Source: Scleroderma bovista (lineage: Eukaryota > Basidiomycota > Agaricomycetes > Boletales > Sclerodermataceae). Taken from it: a stretch of DNA of 64,000 bases. Numbering within the stretch: the first letter of the stretch is position 1; each line of letters starts with the position of its first letter. The stretch covers positions 117,638 through 181,637 of the forward strand of contig JAYMGJ010000370.1 of NCBI GenBank assembly GCA_037178675.1. The letters run 5' to 3'. The notes beneath the pieces were generated by a model that saw only the letters and a program-made list of their open reading frames with translations, ran no database searches and was not told the DNA's origin. Shown here one piece after another: positions 35,047-47,500 of the stretch. Position numbers and translations under genes: made by a program.

Positions 35047-36123
35047 ATGGGACGGCCATCGCCTCCCATGTCTCTCCAAACCCTCCCCATCGAGCTCCTC
35101 CACATCATCGCCCATGACTTGGACGCCCATGCCCTTGCCGCACTTGCGCAGACCTGTTCCTCCCTCTCGCCGGTGGCACAGTGCGCTCTCTACCGCTGCG
35201 TCTCCGTCTCTCCCTGGTCCCGCAATCTGGCCGTCGTACCACTCCTTGCAAAAAGGCCTGTCATCGCACGCCATGTCCGGTCATTCTATATTGCCATAGA
35301 CTCCACCTCTGCTGTCTTTCCCGCATATTATCATCTCCTCGCCGAGGCCATCCTAAATATGTCCGGGTTGACATCCCTCCATCTACTCGTAGACTCGAGC
35401 GTCAGTTGGGTACTGAAGCAGGCATGCACTCGTCCGTCTTACCCGCACCTAACGCAATTTACGTGTCCATTCCCACTCGACGAGAACGTCGTCCGATTCC
35501 TCGATCTAACTCCCTCCCTCCTTGAATTGGAAGTGGACTCCATACCCTCCACCTTTGCGCGTCATCCGCTTAACGTGCCCCTCCCTGCAACATCTATCCC
35601 ACGCCTAGAACAATTCGTTGGTTCGCCGCGGATAGCCAGACACCTCGTCCCCGGTCGACCAGTAAAAGTATTGCACCTCAACGGTGCGGCCCTAACAGAG
35701 GAAGACATCCTCCTGTTGGCACAGTCCACTTCCCCCATCCTTGTCTTGAGTGCAGTCACAAACTCACCTCCTGTCTCTCTCCTCGAACACTTCCACCGAC
35801 ATTTACCTCACCTCGCTTACCTCCGAATCATGACAATGCAGACCATGCTCGAACCCCCTACCGCCGTAAGTATTGTGATCGCATCATTCCAAACGTCTCA
35901 TCTCTGAAACTGATCGTTTGCCCATCAGGAGTTCTATGAGCAAGTCTCCAATGTGCTGGCTTCATTCCCGGAACTTAACGCGTTTGAGCTCTCCGGCATG
36001 CATTGGGGTTCGCAGCAGAAACGCGACGACAGCTCAAAAAGGGTGTGGCAATCCTCGCCACTGTCGACCCTGTCTCCCCTAGAAGATGACTTGTTGCTCG
36101 AAACAGATAACCTCATCCACTAA
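35047..36123 (+). CDS. F-box-like / leucine-rich-repeat protein
   Basis: Two exons, 35047-35865 and 35929-36123; 337 residues. The N-terminus LQTLPIELLHIIAHDLDAH..LAQTCSSLSPVAQCALYRCV is an F-box-like helical motif of the type common in basidiomycetes. Further on, irregular Leu-rich segments (LTSLHLLVDSS, PSLLELEVDSIPS, KVLHLNGAALTEEDILLL) suggest an LRR-like substrate-recognition region. Probably an adaptor of SCF ubiquitin ligases, but these gene families are large in Agaricomycetes and the target is unknown. Confidence 0.75.
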
Positions 36124-36253
36124 TAATTCCCCTCATAGATGTGTCGGTTGGTCTGTTTAGCCCATACACAAAGGTCTTACATAACCTATTGATGTTACCG
36201 TACACCCATATACACCTTATATATACACCTCTAATGTGACATGCAGTGCACCA

Positions 36254-37262
36254 CTAATTCAATTCTTCTATGGCTCGATTGACAAAAGATGCAGCATCGT
36301 AACACACCAAACTTCCCACATCCAGATCTTCGATGGTGGAGAATCGGCCCCCAATGAATCTCGCAGCAACACCAACGTACTTGTTGCCACTCTGTGCGAC
36401 TTCAAACTTGCGGAACTGCCATCCCCTCGCTGGATCACCATCAATAGTGACAACGTCTTCCCGTACGTCGTACTGCACTCTCCGGAAATCGAAGCCGAGG
36501 CCCATTCCGAGCGCCTTGGTGTACGCCTCTTTCAGCGTCCAAATCCAATAAAACCGGCGCAACGCCTCAGACTGTGGAATGTCCGCCAACACTAGACTGC
36601 ATTCCAAGGGCGTTAGCTACAAGATAAAAATAAATATTATTCACGCCCAGGGGTCGGTATACTTGCCTGGCTGGACACACTGTCGACAAAGTCAACAAAT
36701 GTTGTCCGGGGTGGTATCTTCAGCTGCATGACGTCAACGCCAACGTTGAAGGCCGGGGGTCCCAGGTCGCCTGTGCCGAATGCCATTGCCACGACGCCTT
36801 CGTCGTGGGTCACGTTAAACCCTATGGGCGGGTCGATTCCAGGAGCGGTCTTCAGAAGATGCGGGTTTGGGCACGAAAACTAAGCGCAGACAAGAACGGA
36901 CATACACAGTATGGTTTTCCGGTCTCAGTGGTGGCAAAGGTCAAAGCCTCCTTAGGTAGGCCACGTTTTCTGAGCAGTACTCGTGGCAAGAGATTGCCTA
37001 TGAGTGATCCTTGGGTGGAGCAACAATGGTGGCAATATTTTAGTTCAAGATGGAGGACAGGACAAAGAAGATGGCGTACGACAAGCGTCCTCACGGCGAT
37101 GGAATCTCTTGATCTTTGACTGTGCAGTCTGATCAACTAGGGATAAAGCGTTATGATAAAGCTAGATAACATGTGTCGGTTCTGCTCGATGAGTTGTGAG
37201 ATGGGTATACATACGCTGTCTGAAAAGTTTGCTTTGTCGTATATGATGGCCCACACTTGCAT
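36254..37262 (-). CDS. 4'-phosphopantetheinyl transferase (Sfp/AcpS/Lys5 type)
   Basis: Transfers phosphopantetheine from CoA to carrier domains of fatty-acid, polyketide, peptide or aminoadipate-reductase proteins. Exons 37215-37262, 37080-37128, 36906-37009, 36667-36849 and 36254-36616; 248 residues. Motifs: IKRFHRREDACRSLIGNLLP, FNVTHDEGVVAMAF, VGVDVMQL (metal-binding Asp) and FYWIWTLKEAYTKALGMGL, the W-x-x-KE-A-x-x-K signature. The fourth intron has a GC donor (gcaagt at 36666). Start ATG gives MQVWAIIYDK. The broad-specificity type is favoured by length; a single such enzyme often serves the whole cell. Confidence 0.88.
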
Positions 37263-37424
37263 AACAAGATCGGATGTAGAGGAGTTATCGGGGACGACCT
37301 CGACCGTGGTTGCGGTTCTGTTCTGGCAGCAACATACCTGTCCAACTAGTACCGGCCAGCGTTTATGCTCGTTCACACTTTCACACGTCCACCACAGCCC
37401 ACAAGGACTACCCAGTGACTCTCC
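37263..37424. promoter_or_regulatory. Divergent promoter, PPTase / PfkB kinase
   Basis: 162 bp between facing-away start codons. No clear core elements; inference from layout. Confidence 0.45.
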
Positions 37425-38834
37425 ATGGCGGATGTCCCCAATTTTGTGACCCTTGGGATGTTCATCATCGACGAATTCTCATTTACTGACGAGAGTGGAC
37501 TTCCGACTGGAAAAACCGTTCCAGCTCAGGGAAGCAGCTGATCATGATCTTCTCATGTTTCTACTTCACCTCCTCTCCAGATAGGGGGTGGGACCTACAC
37601 CGCCATTGGGGCTCGTATATGGTCTGTGAGTCCTCTATTCCACCGCTGGGCCAAAAGCCAATGGATACAGGCTACCCCCTCACAAAGTCGGCATGATTGT
37701 CGATCGGGGCAACGACTTTCCCCAGGGCATTCAAGATGAACTCCTATCGTACGGCGCGGACATGTGGCATTTTCGCGATCATGGCGACCGAGAGACAACC
37801 CGTGCACTGATTAGTTATCAGGGTGACCACCAAGGGTTTAAGCGCTTCCCTTGATGCTCCTCCATAACGAGCTTAATCGCCGTGCGTACCTCTGCAGGCT
37901 CCAATACCTTACATCTCGGATCAGAATTGCACCGCGGGACCTACATGGGACTCGTCTTGCGTGGCCGGCAGTCCTGCACTTCATTTGCTCGCCGACGCGT
38001 GCGCTTCAAATAATTTCCGAGGCAAAGCAGGTGGATGGATGGAAGCCCATTACGATATATGAACCTATACCTGTCAGTCACTTCCAGCGAAACCACGCCA
38101 TTTGCGGACAGAGAATGAAGCGTCCAACAGTATAGTTGTGTCCCGGAAGAATTGCCCTCCTTAATAAAGACACTACCTTGGATCGCGGTCTTGAGGTAAG
38201 CCATGTCTGTATCTCCAGGGAATGAAAGGGATCTGGGGACTCGTCACCCTTAGCCCAAATGCAGAAGAGGCCCTTTCATTACTTTCTATTTCGTCGCCGG
38301 TCACACGGGAATCGGTGGAAGTTGCGGCAGCTCGCTTCCTAGAGTTAGGAGAAGACAACACCGGACCGAAATGTGTCATTATACGAAGTGGTGCCCTTGG
38401 GGCTTACGTTGCAACCAAGACCGGCGGCGGCCAGTGGGTTGACGCCTTCTGGACGGCGGAGGACAGTGTCAAGGTTGTTGACGTTACTGGTGAGTTCAAG
38501 AAAGATGCCTCGGACATATCGCTGAATCTGTCAGAATTTAGGCGCAGGCAATGGCTTTCTAGGCGGATTCGCAGCGGGTTTGCTGCTTACCGACGGTGAC
38601 TTGTATGAAGGTGGGTGGCTTCTTTCAGGGGTGTATCCATTCTCCTACTTGTAGATCGCAGCCACCCTTTATGCTGCTGTTTCTGCTTCTTTCATAATTG
38701 AGCAGAGAGGCTTACCGACATTAAGAATGGCGCCTGAGAAGGGAATCGAAGAGTGGAATAATGATCTACCTCAGAGACGGGTGAATGCACTACGCCGGCG
38801 TCACGTCAAGGAAATACATTATAAACATCATTAG
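37425..38834 (+). CDS. PfkB-family carbohydrate/nucleoside kinase (fungal Mak32-like)
   Basis: Ribokinase-fold small-molecule kinase. Eight exons: 37425-37517, 37581-37621, 37671-37835, 37898-38072, 38131-38195, 38254-38489, 38542-38610, 38662-38834; 338 residues. N-terminal FVTLGMFIIDEF starts the first Rossmann strand; IGGGTYTAIGARIW and GMIVDRGNDFP follow. C-terminal PfkB signature is VVDVTGAGNGFLGGFAAGLLL, with the catalytic Asp-containing GAGN loop region. Resembles yeast Mak32 and related fungal kinases of unknown substrate. Junctions restore IYEPIPYSCVPEELP and LSPNAEEAL. The donor of intron 1 (gttcca) is weak, so the join after TGKT is the least certain. Confidence 0.83.
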
Positions 38835-38917
38835 GTCCTCGGGTGTACACAGTCCCGATAATACAGTATGCGGAAAGGAAAAGGGGCTACGAATTAAACG
38901 GCTGAAGTGTACTACGT

Positions 38918-39569
38918 TTATGGTTGTTGCTGTGGTTGAGCAAATTTTGCGCGGCTGAGTGCAAAGAGTTCCTCTTGTTTTGCTTGTAATTCTTCGGGAG
39001 TTAGTCCGGAACCTTTTATCTTGTCTGCCTTTTTCTCCCTATCCTATGTTAAAATTCAGAGACGAGGGTGCAAACACTGAGGAATGAAGACCTTTTGCTG
39101 TTGCTTGTGGTCTTTCAGCACATCCTCGATCTCTGCTGTAAACGAATCGAACCCTAGGCGCTGTAGGGGCACTGAAAAGGCGTTTCGCGTCAAATATCGG
39201 TGAGCGCACCTTGAGCGCACCAATGATGTGCTCAGGTGCTATTGTTTTCTTTGACTCTTGTTCACATATTTCATTTGCCTCGGACGAAATCAAGTGGATA
39301 AACTCTGCAGGAGGTATGCACGAGTTGTCAAGTGGGTCTCGGCTCGTGGTGTCACATGTTTACCTACACAGCACTCGATGACCAAATCTCGTGTCTCCTT
39401 TGCACACGTAACATCACTTGGGAGTAATTCTGAGGAAGTTGAGGGATATGCGGGGAAGGGGAGGCCAAGAAGGATACATACCACTGATCATTTTTGCAAC
39501 TGTTGCCTTGGGTAGTGATAAATCGTCATCAGACGATCCGGAGGCCATATGTCCCTCTCTGTCAGACAT
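38918..39569 (-). CDS. Negative cofactor 2 beta (Dr1/Ncb2), histone-fold protein
   Basis: Subunit of NC2, which with NC2-alpha binds TBP on promoter DNA and controls pre-initiation complex assembly. Exons 39482-39569, 39364-39429, 39210-39304, 39092-39160 and 38918-39043; 147 residues. The histone fold is clear: LPKATVAKMISELLPSDV, ETRDLVIECCVEFIHLISSEANEICEQ, KTIAPEHIIGALKRLGF. The C-terminus is Gln-rich (KDHKQQQK; AQPQQQP) with a helix GLTPEELQAKQEELF. Lies 83 bp from the convergent PfkB gene. It belongs with MED18 as a second general transcription regulator in the window. Confidence 0.92.
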
Positions 39570-39697
39570 TGTTTTACACGACGAAGACGACGATTAAGGA
39601 AGAGAGCGATGTCGGCGTTGACGATGAAGTCCTGTTTTGGTGATTTCCTTTTCGAAGTCCGCACACTGGACTTGCATCCTCGTTCAAACCACCAGAA
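39570..39697. promoter_or_regulatory. Divergent promoter, NC2-beta / SmF
   Basis: 128 bp between the two start codons. Shared or back-to-back promoters inferred from layout. Confidence 0.45.
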
Positions 39698-40152
39698 ATG
39701 TCGTCGGTGAGTGCTACTTGTAGTCCAGTACCCGTTTCAGAGGGTTCTGATCGTCGTTCAGGTCAATCCGGTCAATCCAAAGCCATTCATGCAGGAGTTG
39801 ACTGGCAAACCGGTGTTTGTCAGGCTAAAATGGGGACTGGAGTACAAGGGTTTCCTCGTTAGCACAGATGGCTACATGAACCTCCAGGCAGGCATCACTT
39901 ATCGAATTGACAATGATTGTACTGATACAGGTGGGCAGCTGGCTAATACGGAGGAATTCCAAGATGGACAATCGACTGGGACGCTTGGTGAGGTGTTCAT
40001 ACGGTATGTCCAACACGATTGTCAGATCCGTGCATGTTCTCAATCGATTTCGACAGTTGTAATAATGTACTTTATATCATAAGTGTCCCTTCTTTTCCAT
40101 CTCATCGCACCCAGTTGATACTTGCATGCACAGGGAGGCACCAGCAGAGTGA
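39698..40152 (+). CDS. Small nuclear ribonucleoprotein F (SmF)
   Basis: Core Sm-ring protein of spliceosomal snRNPs. Exons 39698-39706 (only MSS), 39762-39887, 39939-40003, 40057-40082 and a short last exon ending near 40152; about 85 residues. Sm1 motif: [34 protein letters not shown]; Sm2: GEVFIRCNNVLYI. The intron 39888-39938 has a GC donor (cag|gcaggc). It is 51 nt, has no stop and keeps frame, so retention would insert 17 residues between the Sm motifs. The last intron is ambiguous: no donor gives an obvious C-terminus, although the tail REAPAE is expected from relatives. Confidence 0.88.
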
Positions 40153-43100
40153 GTTGCGTCAGATCCACACGTACACAAAAATGTTTGTACCATGATGGTA
40201 CCCCTATCAACTAAATTTGTGTTTTTGAGTGTCCATAAGATGAATTGTAATGCAATCATAGGTAATATTTATGTGAGGTTTCGGTGCTATGAACATGACA
40301 GCTATTTAGGCCGGAAATTTTACATAGACTTGGGAGGGTGAACGTGTTCGGTGCGTCTTTCTTGTCGAGAGCAGGGGTGTAGTGCGAATTTACGTTTCCG
40401 TTGTGTTCCATTTGCATACACCACAGTTACTGAAACAATGATCATTTTCCTTGGGGCCCTTAGTCTGCTTAGGGAAGGCTAACAGTCGCCAGCAACTCGC
40501 CGAGCTATGGAAATTCCGTGGCATATATTATAAACTCCAGGGGTTTCGCTTCACTGACTGTACAAAGACTCGCTCATGGCCGTCTTTCGTCCCCTATGAC
40601 TGTCGTTATCATATTTGGTCGGGAAAAGGTTACACTGAGAGGACAGCGCCAGAAGGTATGAAGAGCTTTACAGATATACTTCACTCACGTCCCATAGGCG
40701 CTATTGCAGAATTTCATGACCTAAATATCAATCAGAATGAAGCCCTCGCTGGTGCCCTCGGTATGCGTTTTACACTACACTCGCGTTGTACGTTTTCCCC
40801 CAGAGGACGACTCGCCTTGTTCAGAAGTGCGCTTTGCCTTAGCGAATACGATCCTGCGATCCCAGTCAACACCTGCCGTGCATAGGTTACGGATAAATAT
40901 CTTGACTTCTTTTCATCTCCCCTCTTACTATCATTTGGCATGGGCTCTCATTTTCCATGGGAAAGGGTTGTTTCAATGTATTTGACGCTTCTGACAATAT
41001 CGGCCTTTTCACAACCAGAAAACACGTCTTCACCACCTTTTAACTCTCTCAATAAACCGGCGCGGTGGCTGTTTAGAGCCTATTTTCGGCTTGAGTTGCA
41101 CGCCTATTCCAGACTCTGACTTTCTTTTCTCACTCTTATCCTCCCAAATCAGTGGATAATGGACATGTCAGCCCAGATCGTGGGTCTCTCCCTCGGAGCC
41201 TCTTGAACTGCTACTTACTGCTGGCCCCGACTGAGTGTATGTCTTTCCCTTCATTATACCCCCCACTCACATCGGTTCACTTTAGCCGGCCAATTTGGTT
41301 CCTTGTCCACTCTTCATGGCCTTGCATTTTCGGCATTGTGCTGATTTGTGCTGGGTTACCTCTTCTAGGCTTTACTCGGGTCTGTTGGATCGCCCCAGAA
41401 AATGTGGCCGTTACCTAAGTATCAAACCGTCTCGGAATGAGTATCATCACACTCGACTGGTCGACCACCTGTGTAATGAGTCCTCCCACCATACTGGGCA
41501 GAAGCTAACGTGATGGCTGGATTGGACATCTTCTGGGTGCTGGCCCTCATCTACTGTATCAATCCTTTTCATGGCGAGTATATGCTCATGTCCTCCTGGT
41601 CAGCATTCGATGACGCCGGCGTCTCTTAAGATCTTCGCCACGAGGGTACATTCAACCCAACCGCGTACCCAAAACTGTGGGTTACAGTTTTCTTCTCACT
41701 CTGGAAGCAGACTCAAGCACAATCTCGTGGTTTACCATCGTATTGTTCGTCTCTGCATTATTTGTATTGAGGACGGCCTGCGGAGTTCTTGGTATGAGGC
41801 CTCTCTGTCGCTTTACTTATCGCATTCATGTATATTAGCCCCACCGGGATGATCCAGACTATCACAAACCAGAAGATTGGGCTGAGCGTGATTACTGAAC
41901 ACTCACTGAGTTCGGAACAGCGTTCATCTCTTGGGATGTCATCGGCCTTTAGAGACGTTTCTCGTCCAGGCAGATATTCAACGTCTTCGTATGGTTCTCC
42001 TGGCCCTGTGCCCAGCTGCTGCCTGGTGGCCTAGCAGTTCTCGTTCTGGATATCAAGTGCGTTCACACCTCGAATACCTAAATACATGATGTTGACGGCA
42101 CTTGCAGTTTTCCTGCCATATCCAGCGATATGTAGTTCAGAGGAGACATTTCTGGCGTCGGACAGATTATACCTGTGAGTTTCACCTCGTTATTGCGACC
42201 CATATTAGTAGCTGGTTGCAATAGAGCAACACCTCTAATATCAATTTCTTTTGGGGCGTCGGCGAGCGTGTATCCGGGTTTTGACGTTGTCGATAGGGGT
42301 TGCGCACCACGAAGGGTTACCCTTGCGAGCGTTTGTTCTAAAAATCTCTTTCGTTTAAGCCGGATCCATGACATCTAGGGCGCATTGAGCGTTTTCACCC
42401 TCCCAAAAAATATCCAAAGAGCCCTTTGGGGTCCCTTGGCTTTAGCGAATAGAGGACAAATATACGTAACGGTACAGTGTAATTATCTTATTAGTTTCTA
42501 GTATCTTTACAGCGGTGCCTCCAGATCGGAGAAGTCAAAGGTAAGCTGTGAGCAGCCTCAAGCCTCAAGTTCAGCGCCGTTGTCGGTCAAGTCGCAATCA
42601 TCGCCAAACGCCAATTGGCTGTGTTATGTTATTGATGTCTGATGGCGCAACGAAGGCTTGCGACCTGGGGACAACCGAGACGGGATTGATTCTCCTCCTT
42701 CCAAATTTGGATCTCCCTGATCGTCATCACGGAGGGCACCTCGCCCTGCACAGAAAAATCTTTCTGAAGACCACCTGTGCCAACTCATTCGCATTCCTGC
42801 AAGAACACTGCAGTGCCACATTCATTTGGTTGGTCAACAAGTATATGGATGCTGCAATATGGGGTCCAACTACTAGTTGCAACATTCGAAACCACTATTC
42901 CGTTTCGGTTCTCGTGCTGGTGGTATAAGACAGAGGGCCTTCGTCGTACAAACTATTTATGGTACTCATGGAACAACAGATAGAAGTTTGTAGTCCCTGG
43001 TTCACTTTGGGGAAATCCTGTACATCGTTGACGGGGAGGCGGTAAATTTACTAGTGGTAATGTCGAGAAAGATCTGAAGAAAGAAGCAGCATGTGAGACC

Positions 43101-44591
43101 CCCTGAGGAAAACACACATGGTAGTAAACTTACCAGGTTGTCTTTAACATCCCATAGCATGGTAGGTTGGAAGTTTGGAATCTCGATGCTACAGTTGGAT
43201 CGTATAAGACATTTGGTCTTTCGTCAAACACGGGTCACCTATTGATTTACGTGTACGCAGTGCTTTCTGGATGGAAATTAAGGACAAAAGGGTGGATGAC
43301 CCCGGTAGGGCTGGCCACAATTGTGGTCCCTTCAACCATGACATACGATGTCTGACCTCCAAGCATGATGCTAATCTCATAGAGTTTCAGATTAGGTGGC
43401 CCAACTCCCTGGAAGTTGAACTGTTGACAATAGATTCAAGCCCGTAATTAGTAGGCTCATCGGATAAGATACAGAAGTCAAGGCGTACAGCCGGGAGCTG
43501 GTTGGGAACACTTGTGATGACGTCGAGTTGCCCATTATCGTTTACACCGACAACAAGGCCGTTACTGGGGCTAAGGGCAGAGAAGATGGGTGCAGCAAAT
43601 GAAACAGGGAGAGACATGATAACACAATACCTCGAGAGGTTGGTTTCGAGAGATGACCACCGGTTTCCCTTTTATGCCTCTCAAGTCGAGGGTCCTTGAT
43701 TCTCAATGGTAATGAAGGGCTGCCTGGACCTGCCTGGACATCATACCAATACTCGGGAGCCGTTGGTGGGTAAGCTTCGATTAATCTTACCATTTGTTTC
43801 GAGGTTTTAGCCGCCAAATCTCCGCAGCTGTCACCAGATACATACTGATGAGTTTTGTCATTTTCCTGAATTGAACTCTAAGACCACAGGGACTGCCCTT
43901 GAAGTTCTCCGGAACATACGGGACAGTGATCAAACTTTTTATGCTAGAGTGGACCAGTACAAAAGTACTTGACGACTCAGTCATGCAGTCGCAGGGTGAG
44001 TTGAGGGGCATTCCGACAAAACCTGTCCAGGTTGGAGTGCGACGCTTCCCTGTTAAATCCAAGGGGCTGCGCTGCTTTCAAACTTAAGATTGCGAACAAC
44101 GTTCCTACCTCCTCCGTGGTATATATGTAAGTGGCATCACCATCAATTTAATAATGAAAAAGAACCGACATTGGTAGCGCTCACCAGCTGACCGGGTTTC
44201 AATCTGAAAACACTTTCCAGTAGTATCAATCGCCTTCGGGATTTATTTGGCCCCTAGTCACGATGTGCATACTATGTGTGATGGAGGGGCTGGTATTGGA
44301 TCGACTGCTAGATCATGATTGGCATAGACTGGTGGATGGCGCCCAAGAAGCTTACAAATAAGGTGTATAGGTAGCGCCCGCGTAATACCCCCTGATTCGT
44401 ATCGCCGCGGTCTGTCTCAACTGGTTCCAGTTCCAGTCACATTGCAACCAGACCCGTCGCCGGGCACACTCCTTCCTTAGTCAGAAAATACCACCGTGTT
44501 GGCCTCATGGCGTTCAAGGAGCCGAACAAGATCCAAAGACTGCCACCATCACCATCACCACCCACCCGTCTATTCCTCAGCACTACTGCAC
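40153..44591. other. Gene-poor region with spliced-looking unknown fragments
   Basis: 4.4 kb in which I cannot build a convincing gene. On the plus strand 40450-40885 has two ORF pieces joined by a plausible intron. Hydrophobic segments near 41330 and 41720 (TISWFTIVLFVSALFVL) could be exons of a membrane protein. On the minus strand, segments at 43790-44062 and 43190-43620 (MSLPVSFAAPIFSAL; VGPPNLKLYEISIMLGG) look translated and separated by splice-like sites. No family recognised; decayed genes are equally possible. Confidence 0.3.
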
Positions 44592-47500
44592 ATGGCGCGA
44601 GTTGGTTCAAAAACACTAGTTTCTTTTCGTCATCAGCAGAATGGCAAATCCAAACCACCAACAAGTCCATCTGTCTCTGGAACCGAAGTATGTTGGCGGC
44701 TCCACACCTCATTCGGTGCTGATAACTTTACTCTTTTTTTCTCTGTCCACCATTTTCAGCAGAAAACAGCAACTTCGTCTCAAGAACATTCTCGCCGACG
44801 GTCTATCGGAGGAAATATATCGAGTTGGTTCAATCAACGGGTATGTTGGTTTTAATCGATGCGCAGAATCAGATACTGATGTCGGTTTAGCTTCGCTCGT
44901 CAACTTCACGGACTTTGGGCTCAGAGATAGAAAATGGGGGAGCAGATAAAACAAAGGAGAATGGAGTATGTCGATGCCACTTGCTTTCTTTCGCAATACC
45001 TCTCTGATCTAGTTGATCAGCATGCAAATTTGGTTGAATCATCCACACTGAACACAGAGGTACATTCTTCGTCGCAGCTTGCGGTAGGGGGTACAGATTG
45101 ATTGCACTTTCTTAGATTGCGCTGGCGGAAAGAGGATCCGAGCAGGCTAGCAGAGTGAAAGTACAGGGCGCCGGGGCGCCAGTCAGTATTGTGGACGATA
45201 CTCCCACGGAAATTACGGGACCACCTGGGAGTGTATGTATACGGCTTATGCATTCCAAAACGGGCTTAACCTCATTGAACAGCAGGAAAATCGAGGAGAA
45301 AAAGCACATATGGATTCTATGGTGGCGTATAGCAACCTTCCGACACTTCCAAAAACCGCAGTCAAATGCATCAACGTTTTCGACACAACGCAAACCACAC
45401 TGGGTGGTATGGAAGCCTTCAACGCTACGTATCTCCAGCCACTCAAGATGTTCAATGCAGTAGTAACTTCTATTGCTGGTGTACGTCTTCTCGACCGCTG
45501 TAGATGTATCGCTGATGGGTGTTATAGGTCCATCCGTATGCTAAAATGGCCTTTGGAGTCCTGACTTGGGCATCTCAGGTGAGGGTATGGCCCTCGGACT
45601 GTTCATCGCAATTGACATAATTTGCCGACAGATGATAATCACACAAGTCAATTGTGACGCGGCTATCAACGGTCTCGTGGAGAAGATCGGTGATTTCTAC
45701 AAATTCATCACGGAGGATGGCAGGCTGTCCAAACTTACTTCAATGCGGGACATTCTTAAGTCTATTGCGGACCAGATCTTTGACTGCGCGCGTTTCATTC
45801 AAAACTACTCCGAAACAAAATGTTTTTGTGCGTCAGTGTCTTTGATGTCATTGCTTTGATTTAAACCATTCCGGTTGTCAGGGGTCAGATTGTCCAAGAA
45901 TGTTATGTCGGAAACGAGTGCTACGATAGGAAAGTACAACGACGTACTGGACATGCTCATTCAGAGCCTTCGTGAACGTCTTCACCGGGATGCTCATCTT
46001 GCTGTGCATGACATTCATGCTACTGTGCACGAAACCCATGCTGTTATGCATGAAACCCAAACTACTGTGCACGAAACGCATACTGCTGTGCACGAAACCC
46101 GTGCTACTGTCCACAAAACTCACATTGTCATGCACCAAATCCTGAAAGACCTGCAGCGGTTAGGTAAGCTTGCATTCAAACTATGGTTGGCCTGCAAATC
46201 TTCACCATGTTCGATGCAGGAGATGCTGTGGAGCTCAATAGCATGACATATGCTTCGGGAGCTGGGCTGAACACGGCCAAAAAGTGCTTAGAAGGCACGA
46301 GAATAGAGGTGCTTGACGAGATCGTGGAGTGGATCTATCACCGTGATCCCGATACACCGCGCGTGTTTTGGCTGTCTGGACAAGCAGGGACAGGGAAGTC
46401 CGCCATTGCGCATACTATCGCTTTATGGACCGAGGAACTCGGAGGGCTCGGGTCTTGCTTCTGTTTCGCTCGTGATCGTCAGGCGGAACACCGGCACGAG
46501 AAACTATTTCTCACCATTGCACGGGATCTAGCTGGTCGAAATCCAATGTTGCGACAAGCTTTGGCTGGAATTGTTGCTGAGGATCCCTCACTCAAGAGCA
46601 CCATTGACATTGAGCGACAATGGTGCAAACTCATCCTGGAACCTGTATCGACCCTTGTGGGTGATGTTTCGGGGAACACGGTAGTCGTCATCGACGGGTT
46701 GGATGAGAGCGGTGACGAGAAGACTCGAGAGGGTATCCTGGCTGTGCTTGCGTCGACGGAACTTGCTCGGCTGCCGAATTTGCGCATACTTCTCACATCC
46801 CGACCACTGCTTGACATTCATGCCGCCTTGGATAATGTCGAACACATCAACTACAAGTCTCTAGATGACGTCGACGACAAGGCTACCAGGAGGGATATCC
46901 ATTTGTACATCAAAAATAGGCTCCAGATGCTTCGCACCTCGTTTAGTGATGTCGAAGTCTCGCAGCTCGTTACAATGTCCGATGGACTGTTCGAGTGGGC
47001 TCGTCTCGCATGTGAATTCATCAAACCACGGCAGGCCGGTATCAATGCTAAGAAACGGTTCAACGAACTCATTTCCCGTACTCGTGGCCAAGGCTCGGCA
47101 CTCCTGGACAACATGTATCGCGGCATACTGTGCGAAATAGTTAATGACTCGCAGGATGCACTTGCACAATTCCAGTCGGTCATGCGACAACTCTTGTACG
47201 CTGCAGAGCCACTCTCCGTTGGATCGTTGAATGCGATGCGCCGACATTTCTCTAGTGACGAAGAACCTACTGACGTGGAGGAAATCCTGGAGTTCATGGC
47301 AGCACTGTTAAGTGGCACGTCAGACCAAGCCACTCCCGTCCGCCCACTGCACGCATCGTTCTATGAATTTCTCAGTGATCGCACGCGGGGCGGAGACTTC
47401 TACGTGGACAAGGCAGATATGGAGTTTAATTTGGCACTTGCATCTCTTCGAGTCATGCAGCAGGGCTTGAAATTCAACATCTGTGAACTGGGGAGTTCGT

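Noticed and set aside
39888..39938. Reading the SmF ORF straight through without splicing
   Set aside because: It would put 17 foreign residues between Sm1 and Sm2; the family is invariant here and a GC-AG intron explains it. Kept only as a possible retained form.
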